From Gambelia wislizenii (Eukaryota; Chordata; Lepidosauria; Squamata; Crotaphytidae), in assembly GCA_030847615.1 (NCBI GenBank), contig JAUMIR010000002.1, positions 198,693,809 through 198,757,808 on the forward strand: DNA of 64,000 bases. The letters are read 5' to 3'. The notes beneath the pieces were generated by a model. The model was given only the letters and a program-made list of their open reading frames with translations, ran no database searches and had not been told where the DNA came from. The position numbers were made by a program, and so were the translations under genes. Positions within the stretch are counted from its first letter, which is position 1, and each line of letters opens with the position of its first letter. Of the stretch, positions 10,819-22,800 are shown one piece after another.

Positions 10819-11449
10819 AGGGCTTGTCTACACCAGTCACAAACCCCAAATCCCACCTGAACCCTGCCCAATAATGCCACATGACATATGGCCTTTCCCT
10901 CGAATCTGGTGGGAAAGTGACATACACTGTATGGCCCTATTCACACCAGACTCAGGGAATACCCCCTTAATCTGGGGTTTTAAAAACTCACAGTTTTCTC
11001 CAGAGTTTGCCAATACAGAAACTGTCAGAGAATCAAACTACATGACTCTTGGGGTCCCTTTCAAGTCTATAAGTCTACGATTCTTAAAAATGCTACCACC
11101 TGCCACATACTCTCCAATACGGTTGTTAAGGTGAAAAATCAACGTGGCAACACCGGATAGCAAGCACCACCGCCGCATTCACCCAGCGAATCAGCTTTGC
11201 GCTTCCTCTCCTATGGGAAAGCAATTCAAAGTGAATTGCTTGTCCCAATGAGCAGAAATGCACATTCCCCTCACTGTTTTTTTTAAAAACTCAGAGAAAA
11301 GCCACAAAGACTTTTCCTATGGAGATTTTGGTGTTTTTGCCCCCCTCTTCTGAATATGGCAAAACAATGTAGGATCCCATTAAGACAGGTAGGATTCTCC
11401 TTGCATTCCATGAGGAGTATTTTCACCATTTAGACAACCCCATGGAGTA
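10819..11449. repeat. TIR-family element (gtctaNa type ends), possibly two overlapping copies
   Basis: The left end gggcttgtctacaccagtca and the reverse complement of the right end, ggggttgtctaaatggtgaa, share the terminal motif seen at 22577, 35491 and 46266. The right half contains the characteristic words tgaatatggcaaaacaatgt and aggatcccattaagacaggt. Whether this is one element or two adjoining ones is unclear. Confidence 0.45.
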
Positions 11450-12084
11450 TTTGTCACATCAGAGAGTGAGGAAATCCATGTGTGTGTTAGTCTGTAGTCC
11501 CTTAAGCTTAAAATGCATCCCTTCAGCCCCCCCCCCTCCATATCTCATCTGTTAAGTGGCAACCGTGCCTCCCCTCATCTTAGGTGTTCAGTTTGTTAGC
11601 CATGTGGGTTTGAGAAGTGAGGGAGTGAAGTGAGGTAGGTGGATGGATGGAGTGGGAGGGAACATTTGCAAGCTAGGGATGAGATTTTAACCTGGGACAG
11701 GAGTGAGTTAGGTGGATGGAAGGAAGAGGTGGGGGTGTTTGTGAGGGATGAGATTTTAAGGTGGGACATGAGTGAGTGAGGGGGAAGGAGGGAGAAAGAG
11801 CATTTGCCCAACATTTGACTGTCTCAGCAAGCAGAGGCTTGTCTGTGCCAAGGTGCGGCAAGCATTATTAAGCTGTTTAAAGTACTGGGAGTCTCTCCAG
11901 TTTTTAGGGTGGGCTTCAGAGGTTTGTGGGGGCCATACTTTGCCCACCTCTACCATAAATAATTATTCTCATGTTTCTCAATGGTAAGAGTCACAATTTA
12001 TGCTTACAGTTACGATTTCTTTATCAAAATTTGGGGAAATTAAGGAACACGTTATTTAACTATTGCATTATAGACGAACTTATG

Positions 12085-12200
12085 GTATCTCTGTTGAAAT
12101 TCATTTTGTTAGTGTTGGCCCAGCTCAGTCTATCAAGGTCATTTTAAATTCTGTTCTTGTCCTCTGGGGTATTCACTATCCCCTCCCCATATGTTGTTGA
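12085..12200 (-). mobile_element. CR1 reverse-transcriptase fragment
   Basis: On the minus strand the sequence reads ataccccagaggacaagaac, then aaaatgaccttgatagactg, which matches the RT region of the CR1 copies at 18911 and 33600. It is short and decayed. Confidence 0.6.
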
Positions 12201-12660
12201 AAAATCGCTTCCACATACACATTCTTCCCCATTTCTTGGGATAGTTATAGGGACCTGCCAGGAGCAAATGGGTTCGAGGGTAGAATTTTCACAGTACAAT
12301 AAGGTTTTCACCCATGTGTCTAGAGTGTGCTCCCTGCAAAACATCTATGGATGGCACAGAACTGCATTTCAAGACATCTGGAGGCCTACAGAGAGAGAAC
12401 AGGCAGAAACTTGACAGCACTAAATACTGAAAAAACCTGAATCTTGGTTTCAGGTTTGAAAGGGAAAGGCTGATCTTGCCCAAAAAGCCATGTACCTATG
12501 GTCTGAATTTGGCAGATGTAATAATTACTTATGGAATTACTTAAAGAGAACTTAAGGGAATCACTTAATGGGAACTTCCAATAACTTTTCTATTTCTTAG
12601 CAGGGGTGAGGAAACAATACAATTAAAGAAACAGAAAATGTATTTGAAGTTTCCCTAAAA

Positions 12661-12716
12661 ATGATGATGATGATGATGACGACGACGACGATGATGACAA
12701 CAACAACAACAACAGA
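12661..12716. repeat. GAT/GAC/AAC trinucleotide microsatellite
   Basis: Consecutive ATG, ACG and CAA type triplets (gatgatgatgatgacgacga, then gacaacaacaacaacaac). Similar GAT tracts lie at 3370-3392 and 16297-16318. Confidence 0.9.
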
Positions 12717-14150
12717 TAGCCAAAGAAAAACCACACATCAGTTTGTGCATAATTTGGCAGGTGTACTCTCCTCTTAAGGGGCTACTGCACTTGACAGTTT
12801 CATCCAACTGTGACCAAAATAAGAGACACTACACCAATTTTTGTATTTTTCATGATAGCCAATGGGATTTCCAGATCCTGGCTTAGGTTCAGGTTGAAGG
12901 GGACTGCTCTGGGTCTATCCAAACAGAAGGGATGGACTCATTTTCTGCTGGGGCTCTATGCATATGCCTATTGACCATCAAATGCAGGTGTCCTGAAATG
13001 GTTCTCTCAGGGAACTGCCATGTTGTTTCCATCCAGACTAGAGACCCCATTTTCTTTTAAAATGTAATGGGCAATACAGTGGGAAAGAACTGTGGCTCTA
13101 CTTCAGCACAGCCACCACCTGGTGTTCTGTTGTGAAGCAAAAGCAAAAGGGCCATACTCACTATAACCAGAGGGCAATGTTGGATGTGCACCACATAGAA
13201 ATCTACCTATGGCTGGAAAGTGTAGAAAGATGTCAGAGAGGTAAATGTCATTTTGAAGGGGGAACGGTTGCTCTGAGGACACCTTATCTTCTTGTTTCAA
13301 AATCTGGATCTGACCTGACTCTTGAGAATCATACATTCTCATTTATGAAGAAGCACATTTTTTGGGGGGGGGGGGGAGAGCCTCTAAAGCTTCCTGAAAA
13401 TCATTCATTTTCTTCTTAAAAACAAGCACATTTCTAGTTTTCATTACTACTGCAAAACAAAGCTGATGTAATCCATTGCACATCTCTTTCCCACTCTGTG
13501 GTTTTTCTTTCATCTTACAGCTGGGCCAAGAGAAAAAACTGGACCTGATGCTTTGCTTAAGAGGACAGGAGCCAGTTTCTTCATTTAACATGGCTTGAAA
13601 TGATATCAACTGAATGGCAACTCATAATAACCCACAGTATCAAAAGGCTTCAGTAACCTTAAATGGGGACTCTAAGCAGTGTCTGCCCTCAACTTGACTC
13701 CCCAGAAACTAATAACTGCTGAAGAAATGCATTCTGTAAACAAAGGGTGTGCATCCATTTAGAATGAGGTCCACAATATCTCAGAGGTGTTGGGGCTGCA
13801 TGCCAGTAGTGGGGCCAGGAAAAGAGAGCTTGAACCCCCAGTCTCTTTATCTCTCTCTCCCTACTACTCCTTCTTCTCTCTCCTACCTCTTGTTACCTGC
13901 CCTGATACCCACCCATTCTTTCCATAATTAACTAATTGGGTATATTTCATAAATTGGCTTATTATTGGCACTCCACATGGTTGGTAGTAGACCAGGGACT
14001 CCCAAGTACAAGGAACCAAGGTTTGCTCAGAAAACCTAAGGAAGTAGTCAACCCAAATTCCTAAAAAAAAACACATCTGGGTAAGGATTAAGTGGACTCC
14101 CCCTTGGACTGGTGAGTTAGGGAGGAAATGGGCTAATTCTCCTGGATGTA

Positions 14151-14558
14151 CAGTAGGACGCCTGTATCCACAGGGGATTGATTCCGGGCCCCACCACAGA
14201 TAATGAAGTCTGCAGATAATAGCGAATGCTGGACTTCCCTTGCTGCTGCCACTGGAAGCCCCATGAAGAAGGGAGAAAAGAGGCGAGCTCGCCTCCCCCT
14301 CCCCCCTGTCTACTCCCCCCAGCTCTGCTGTGCCAGTGGAACACACACATGCAGAGAAGGGAGAAAGGAGGCGAGGTCGCCTCCCTCCCTTCCCTGTCCA
14401 ACCCCCCGCCAGCTCTGCTTCACTGCCAGAAGCCCCACAGAGAAGGGAGGCAAGCTTGCCTCCTCCCCTCCCTTCTCTGTCCACCCACTCCCCGCTGTTG
14501 CCATCCACAGATAACTGAATCAGTGGATGGCAAATCAGCAGATTCAGAGGTGCTACTA
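14151..14558. mobile_element. Tigger-like MITE carrying a GC-rich tandem repeat
   Basis: The ends are TA-flanked and inverted (cagtaggacgcctgtatcca against tagtagcacctctgaatctg read from the right). Inside lie three copies of a unit of about 80 bases, each with a palindromic centre such as gaggcgagctcgcctc. The long open frames here on both strands are a by-product of the GC-rich repeat, not a gene. Confidence 0.65.
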
Positions 14559-15498
14559 TACATAAAAATAAGTCATTCAATAATCCAATCAAGTTAGCTG
14601 GATACTCATTGTCTTGCAAAACTGGTTTTTCCTCTCCCATGTACTAAAACAATAGAGAGTTGTCTGACACCCATCAGTTTTAATGTTTCAGCCATTAGCA
14701 ATTGTTAACACATCTGGAGAGTCCATTGTTAAATCCTGGGAAACTTTGGCAGACATTGTATTCCACTCATAACTCCCTTCAGGGGGAATATCAAATATAA
14801 ATATCACCCCAAAACATCACCAAGGTGTGCACAGCTTCCCTTCCTCCTGTGTCACCACGGGTAGCAACTTCTACACAAATCTCTGGTCATCGGACAAGTA
14901 TAGTATAACCCATCATCCTGAACTCTATTCCTCTATCCCAATACTTCCTACTTCCTTCGATAGCCTTGTGTGAATCCTTGAAGACTGAGTGTATGTACGT
15001 GTGCATTCCCGATTATTTTTCAACAAAAACCATTTTGATTTTATCCCTTGATTTGGAGTCTCGTCAGTGAGTACCGATATACATAGATCAAAAGATCCTG
15101 CCATTACCCAGCATCTCGCTGCCACATTTGAGCTAATTAAAATTCCTCATAGAAATAGTGATTTCAGTAGACACGCATGGAATTTCCACAGTCCTCAGTA
15201 ATTTGGGTAACACTCTTTCCACCTAGAAGGCTGCTGGGGCAGGGACAGATTGCTTTTGCAGAAGTCTGAAGTTATAGTTTGTATAGAAAGCTTTTGAAAT
15301 TAGTTGAGGGCTACCTGAGATCAGCCTATGGACACATGAATCCCTAGGGCCACAGCTTGCTCACTCATGCTGTAAATAGTCAAAGAAAGCTTCACACCAC
15401 ACACTGTCATTTCTTTCCTCTGTGTTGTACAATGCCAAACCAGGAACCTTGATTTGATCTTGTCTTCATGGCATTCTTGTCATCCAAAAACTGGTGTC

Positions 15499-15583
15499 TC
15501 AGTAGACCTTATAAGATAAGATCATTGCCTCTTTCCGAGCCATGGAGAGTTTATCAAGGATTTTCAAGGCTTTAGTACATTCT
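15499..15583 (-). CDS. HEATR9: HEATR9 terminal exon with stop codon
   Basis: After acceptor ctctcattttacag, 85 bases complete the split Arg codon and encode [20 protein letters not shown], then ILSYKVY and TGA (15501-15499). Phase fits the preceding exon exactly. The C terminus is shorter than that of human HEATR9, which has a long extension; alternative or later exons cannot be excluded. No clear AATAAA was found soon after the stop. Confidence 0.6.
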
Positions 15584-16769
15584 CTGTAAAATGAGAGTAA
15601 GAGAATGAGAATGAGAGAGACAGGGAGGGAGGGAGAATTAATCATGGAGAATCTAAAACAGAATAAAGGTTTATGAATAAGTCTTTCTTCAGTAACACAC
15701 ATCTTGGAATCCTTTACTAGGATACATAGTAACAGAGTAGTTACTCTGTAGTAGCAGAGTATCTTGACCAGTTATATAATTATCTACCCACACAGACTGC
15801 TCCTTTTGGAGTATAAATCTGCTGGTCTTACAGTTGGGAAATTTGATGCTGTACTAATTTTCTGAGTGGCAATTTCAGGCCTCAGTTCCAGAATCCCAGT
15901 GATTGATTTTCAGCAAGCTCCCATCACAGTTGTGCCTACTATTTCATCTTGTGCATTTTGAACATGCAAATTATCTATTGGTTGCTTTCCATCTGCTAGG
16001 ACTCAAGACTGCATTGAGTGTTGAACTGGAAATATGATGGTGTTATGGTTAAGTAGGGATTCATCCTGTGCACCACCAATGCATCGACCCGTGTCCATCA
16101 GGTCAAAGGAGGGAACTGCAAGCAGACCAGCCATGTCTGCTAAAAAGATGTTACAAGAAATAGATCAAAGGAGATGAAGTTATGCCCCCTGACCCTGAAA
16201 CACTTCCTCATGCACCAGGTTAGTAAGATAGGAGACCTATTCCTGCTGCTTTTGGACAGCCTTTGCCTCACTCTCCACTTCAGGATTAGGACCGATGATG
16301 ATGATGATGATGATGTACTACTACTGCGATTTTCATCCCTCGCAGCTCACTTCACCTGTCAAATTCTTAAAATCTAGAGCTTGGGAAAGTTACTGTTCCC
16401 TCATTAATCTGAAAAAGTAATGTTTTCAAGCTCTGTTAGAATCTTAGACTTGGAAGATGCCTCGGATGTCATCCAGCCCAGTCTGCTTTTAATGCAGGAT
16501 CTGCAGTATTGGATGCAATTAGACCGTCCCTGACAGATGGTCCTTCTTGCTCTGTGTCTCCCTTCCCACAAGCCTTCTTCTGCCTACCAGGAGTCAGGGC
16601 AGGCATGGCTTTGCTACACCTTAGCTGCATTCTTTAATAAGCACAATACCTGGCTAGAATCCCCCCTCCTTGTTTCTTGATTATAAGGCTTTTCCGAACA
16701 TATGCATTGTTCAATCCCAGAGTAGCAAAAGCTCTGATAACCTATAAAGAAAAGAGGAGATGAGTCAGC

Positions 16770-16805
<36 letters not shown>

Positions 16806-19800
16806 CTCTTAAGTATGTTGCCATTTCCAATGTTCTGATTGGCTGCTTAGGGAACTGACCAACCAATCAAAGCTCTGTTGGGCAGCCAATCAGCACACTG
16901 GGGGAGGGACTATGTGAAAATTGAAATCCTTTGTAAACATGGTGGCTGCAGAGGGAGCGTGAGTAGCAGGAGGGGTGGATGTGTGTCTGTGTAGTATGGC
17001 ATGTGCCAGAGCACGGGGCAGCATGGGGGGCCAAGTTCAGTGGGGGGGGGCAAGTTTGGAGGCAGGGGGGTGAATTCAGCAGGGGGGGAAGTTCAGCGGC
17101 AGGGGCGAGTTTGGAAGCAGAAGGGCAAGCTGCGCGTGGGGGGGCAACGGCGAGTGGAGTTCGGCAATGGGAGGGTGAGTTTGGAGGCAGGGTGAATTTG
17201 ATGGCGGGGGGCGACCAGTGGGGGAGTGAGTTTGGAGGCAGGGGGGTGAATTTGGCAGTGGGGGTGATTTGGAGGTGGGAGGGTGACTGGCGGGGGGGTC
17301 AAGTTCAGCGGCGAGGGGGTGAGTTTGGAGGCAGGAAGGTGAGCGGCGGGTGGGTGAGGGTGAGTTGCAGGGGGAGTCCGGCAGCAGAAGGGTGAGTTTG
17401 GAGGCAGGGGTGAATTTGGCCACAGCGGGGGGCAAATTTGGTGATGGAGGGGCAATTTGGAAGTGGGAGGGTGAGCGGTGGGGGTGAGCGATGGGAGGGG
17501 TGAGTTCGGCAGACAGCCTACCTTACAGGGTTGTCATGAGGTCTACTGGGCATTGGAGGGGGAGGTTGAACGGCATATGGGAGAGAGAGAGAGAGAGAGA
17601 GAAGGGGGTGGTGAGGAGAATATAGGCAGCATGGAGAGCTATATTCCCCATTAGTCTCTCTGGAGCACTCTGGAATCACCAACCTGTACATGAACATCCA
17701 CACTGGTGTCCAATTTCAGCATCTCCAGCATGGCAAAAAACACACTTTTCTGGCGGAAACCAAGGACACCCTGGCAAAGAGGCAAAGGGGCAGAGTGTCA
17801 CAGGCAAACATATTTATTTTGTTTATTTATTAAATTTATATTTTGCCTTTACCCCGACATGGGATTCCAGGCAGCTAACAATAATTTTTAACAGATTAAT
17901 TTAGATGTTAGTTTACAGAAGTTAAACAAGAATTAAATAACAATAAGGTTTTTTTTAAAAAAAAAAAGTGGCTAAAACAGTTTAAAACCTTTAAAACATA
18001 TGAGGGGCAGAGAGGCTTCCACCATCACTATTAGTAAACTGCCCCTTAATGATAGGGCACAATCTTTTTTTTTTTAATAGTTTTTATTTAGAGAAATTTT
18101 AACTATATATAAAACTACACAAATTGGAAATACATATAAAATATATGACAAAATCAACTACAACTACCTGTACAACTATATCTACTAAACACGGGGGAGA
18201 ATACAGGGTAAAGAAAAACACAATGACTTCCAACTTCCTGAGTGATGGTTAACAATCACATAACATCTTACTTCCTCTGTCACCAAGTCTTTATGTTAAA
18301 ATTTCTACAATTTATCTAATCCTACTAACCATCAAATCCTACAGTCATCAATTTCCCCTGCTGGTCCAATAAAAAAAGACTATTACCTGCTCCCAGTCCT
18401 TCTTAAAATTAGTCAATTACCCATTTCAGCAAGATCCATCATTTAATTAACCAGTCCTCTTCTGACAGAATAATCCTCTTCCATTTCTAGGTGTACAATA
18501 CAGTCTGCCTGTTGAGATCATATACGGGAAGCTCCTGCTTATACAACAGCTTAGGGACTGCAGCACTGTTGGTCAAAAAGCAGAACCCCACTTATTTCTG
18601 GCCACTCAGAAAACAACAACAACAACCCCAAGACCTTCTTGGCGTGTGAACATGCATGTGCACGCATGCAGAAAATGCCTGCCCAAGGCAGGGTGTGGCC
18701 AGGGAGGGGGAGCAGTACTATATATTTGTTGGAGGGGGGTTCCCTCCTTCATATTATTTCCCCAATGAAGGGCTTATGGCAGGACTCTGGAGGAGGCAAG
18801 ACATGGAGAAGACAGGCTATCGGGGTTCATGAGGTGGAAGAGGCCAGAGGGTCAGCAACTGCAGCATCCCAGGCCCTCGCCCCAATCCCTGTCCATCCTC
18901 CTCCTTCTCCAGTGCTATTCAATATCTTTATCAATGACTTGGATGAGGGAATTAGGGGCATACTTATCAAATTTGCAGATGACACCAAATTAAGAGGAGT
19001 AGCTAATATCCTAGAGGACAGGATCAAAATTCAGAATGATCTGGATAGACTGGAGAGCTGGGCCAAAGCTAACAAAATGAAATTCCATACGGAGAAATGT
19101 AAGGTACTGCACTTAGGGCAAAAAAAAACAACAACACCGAAATTCATAGATACAGGATGAGGAAGACCTGGCTGACCGAGACTACATGCGAAAGGGATCT
19201 AGGAGTCCTAGTAGACCACAAGTTGAACATGAGTCAATAGTGTGATGCAGCAGCTAAAAAGGCCAATGCGATTTTGGGCTGCATCAACAGAGGTATAGTG
19301 TCTAGATCAAGGGAAGTCATAATGCCACTCTATTCTGCCTTGGTCAGACCTCACGTAGAATACTGTGTCCAGTTCTGGGCACCACAATTCAAAAAGGATA
19401 TTGACAAATTGGAGCATGTCCAGAGGAGGGCGACTAAAATGGTGAAAGGTCTGGAAACGATGCCTTATGAGGAGAGACTTAGGGAGCTGGGTATGTTTAG
19501 CCTGGAAAAAAGACGGTTATGGGGTGATATGATAGCCCTGTTTAAGTATTTGAAGAGGTGTCACATTGAGGATGGAGCAAACTTGTTTTCTGCTGCTCCA
19601 GAGACTAGAACACGGAGCAATGGATGCAAGGTCCAGGAACAGAGATTCCACCTCAACATTAGGAGGAACTTTCTGACAGTAAGTTCAGCAGTGGAACACA
19701 CTCCCTCGGAGCATGGTGGGGTCTCCTTCCTTGGAGGTCTTTAAACAGAGGCTGGATGGCCATCTGTCAGGGATGTTTTGATCATGATTCCTGCGTGGCA

Positions 19801-22800
19801 GGGGATTGGAGTGGATGGCCCTCGTGGTCTCTTCCAAACCTACAATTCTATGAGTCTATGAGTCTATGATTCTTCCTTCTCCACCACTGCCTCAGGCTTC
19901 ATGCTGGAGCACCCAGCTGCCCTACCACAGTGGCATCGTCCCTGCAGGCAGGAGAAAAAGGCAGAGGTGTTCCTTGCTCCCACCGCCACAGTCGCCTCAG
20001 GCTTCATGCTGGAGCACCCAGCTGCCCCACCACAGTGGCATTGTCCCTGCAGGCAGGAGAAAAAGGCAGAGGTGTTCCTTGCTCCCACCGCCACGGTCAC
20101 CACCACCGCATAGAGTCCTTCTTTCGCCAAGTGGAGGGGGGACAAAAGAAGGAGGAGGAGGGTTAGGATGACAAGCTGGGATGTAGGGTACTGGCATAAC
20201 AGCAGCAGATGGAGGAGACATGCAAGGGCCGCCACCTCCTATACACCCTGGCCACGACCGCATTTATCCCATGCTGTCTGGCCTGCTTTCCTACCTGCCC
20301 AGCTCGGGGGTTCACCTAAGGCTGCCAACTGGGAGAAGCTATAGGGGCAGTTGGGGGGGGGGTCTCCATGAGGTCATCCCCCTGGGGTAGCAGGGAGAAA
20401 ATGAAGAGATTTGGTGTTTCCTCCATCCCTCTCCAACCTCACCTCTCCAGCCTCTAACCAGAGTGCACAGCATGGAGCCTGAGGCAGTGGCAGAGGAGGA
20501 GGGTGGCCGGGAGTTGGAGCCAGGGCCTGGGCTGCTGCAGTTGCCGACCCACCGGCCTCTCCTAGCACAAAGATCCCAACAACCTGCCTTCTCCTCTGTC
20601 CCTCGCATCCTCCAGAGCCCAGCCATAAGCCACCCACCAGGGAAATGATACAAAGGAGGGACCCCCTCCAACAAATATATAGTCCTGCTCCCCCTACCTG
20701 GCCATCCCACTGCCTCAGACAGGCATTATGTGTGTGTGCGTGTGTACATGCATGAGCCAAGGAGGTCTTGGTGTGCTTTTTCTATCTGTGGCCAAAAATT
20801 AAATGGGGTTCTGCTTTTTGACCAAATTTGGTTTCCTAACCCATTGGATAAGGAGGAGCTTCCTGTATATGATCACTGCAAGCAGATGGTTGTACGCCCA
20901 GAAATGGAAGACAACAATTATTCTGTCAAAAGAGGACTGGTTAATGGAAGTGATGGATCTTGCTGAAATGGATATGTTGACTAATTGTAAGAAGTACTGG
21001 GAGCAAGTAATACAGTTGTCCCTTCATATTCACTGGGGTTTGGTTCCATGACCCCCCGTGGATACCAAAATATATGAATACTCAAGTCCTATTATATGCA
21101 ATGGTATAGCAAAATGGTGTCCCTTATATAAGATGGCAAAATCAAGGTTTGCTTTTTGGATTATTATTTTTTTAAAGAATATTTTCAAGCCATGAATACT
21201 TAAATCCGTGGATACCAAATCCATGGATACGGAGGGATAACTGTAGTCTTTTCAGTTTGAAGGTTAGTAGTATTAAATAAATTGTAGAAGTTTAATATAA
21301 AGGCTTGGTGATAGACGAAATAAGATATTACATGATGGTTAACCATCAGTAGGGAAGTTGGAAGTCATTGTGTTCCTCTTTTCTCAGGCAAGCATTCTGT
21401 GTGTGCATGCGCGTGCATGTGCTCATGCCCCCATTCCCCACACTCGCATGTCCAGGAGGTCTTGGTGTGTTTTTCTATGAGTGGCCAAAAATTTAAAAAA
21501 GAAAAGCAGAACCCATGTAGAGAACATGAGGGACTTACAGAGGCTTGCTTGGGATTGATTGTGCATGCACACTGCTTGCAAAATCTCTCAGTCAGCTTGG
21601 GGTCTTTCCCCTGCTCTTGGCTTGCAAGTAGCATGCACATGGTCTGTCCCAAGTGAGCCTCCATAGGCAAGAAGAACTGACAAAAGAGCAAATCCCTCAT
21701 CAAATCAATGGAAATTGTCCTTAATTTGCAAGCACTGAAACAGTGAGTTGTCAGAAAGCAAGGTGTCAAATACCAGGGCTTCCTGTATTGAATAATTCTT
21801 CTACACTTCCCAGTTTGCTCATCCAGCAGTCCCAACAGAAACAATTCTGGCTTTATCTTCAAAGTGTCCTGAATGAAATTGTGAATCTGAATCCAGTATT
21901 TCTTTGCTTTCTCACAAGCCCACCACATATGATTTAAAAAAAAACATAGTTCCCTCTTGTTCACATTTCCAACAAACATTAGTAGAACTTTTATACAACT
22001 TAGACAATCTCTCCGGGGTTGATTACCAACATCATCTTATAACATTTTTCTTTAAGATCGTATCTTAATGTAAGTTTCATCCCCTTTGACCACATTTTTT
22101 CCCATTCTCCCATTTGTATATTATGACCAACGTTTTGAGCTGACCTTATCATACATTCTTTGACTTGTTCCTCTTCCATTTCCATACTCAACAACAGTTT
22201 ATACATTTTACCAATTAGGTGTTCTTCATCAGTACATAATTGTATCTCAAAATCAGACTTAATCACTTCAAAGCCATGTAATTTTTATCCATCATAAATC
22301 ATTCATGTATCTAGTACCACTGAAAACTGAAACCTTGTGATTCCAGTTCCTCTCTTGTTTTTATTCTATATTGTCCCTTATCAAATATTAATGCATCTCT
22401 GTAAGTCACCCATCTTTCTTTTAATGTTATGTCTCTTCATAAAAAGCTTCCTGGGTAGAAATGCATAAACACATCTTCAGACATAGTCTTGATTTAAATC
22501 TGTTCATTTTAAGGAAAAGAGCATTATTCTTCTCATTGTTAAACAAAGTACATAAGAGGGAGAGGCAAATTCTCTAGGGGCTCGTCTACATCAACCAGGA
22601 TTCGCCGTCTTCCTGCCAGCGTATCCTAGCTGCAGAGCTGACCATTATCTCGATGAAATGGTCCGGAATCCTCACAGGAATGCTGGCCTGTCCCTGCAGT
22701 CTCAGAACCCAGGAAGGGGCCCTGCAACATATGACTGAAGGCCCTTACCATGTGACCAGCCTTGGTCACATGGTATGGGACCCCTGCTTGGCTTCTGGGA

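Larger units (their letters stand above)
9839..14150. other. Intergenic region between the two convergent genes
   Basis: Contents seen: TIR-family element ends at about 10819 and 11449, a purine-rich part at 11600-11800, a small reversed CR1 fragment at 12085-12200, a GAT/GAC/AAC microsatellite at 12661-12716 and a G run at 13362-13376. Most of the remaining sequence shows nothing recognisable, and no exon could be supported. Confidence 0.4.
18220..21380. repeat. Inverted duplication of about 3.1 kb with arms of 0.7-0.9 kb
   Basis: The reverse complement of 18220-18900 matches 20440-21380 with the same order of words: gaagttggaagtcattgtg, then ctgtcaaaagaggactggtt, ggtcttggtgtgctttttct, ggaccccctccaacaaatat. 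The right arm is interrupted by a Tigger-like MITE at 21013-21243. The loop holds a CR1 copy and a two-copy tandem repeat. Confidence 0.75.

Noticed and set aside
13864..14640. 258-codon open frame on the minus strand
   Set aside because: It runs through a MITE with GC-rich tandem repeats and has no recognisable domain; overlapping frames on the other strand are open as well.
16979..17455. Open frames of 120-138 codons on both strands
   Set aside because: They follow from the G-rich minisatellite (Gly/Val or Pro/Ser repeats), not from coding sequence.
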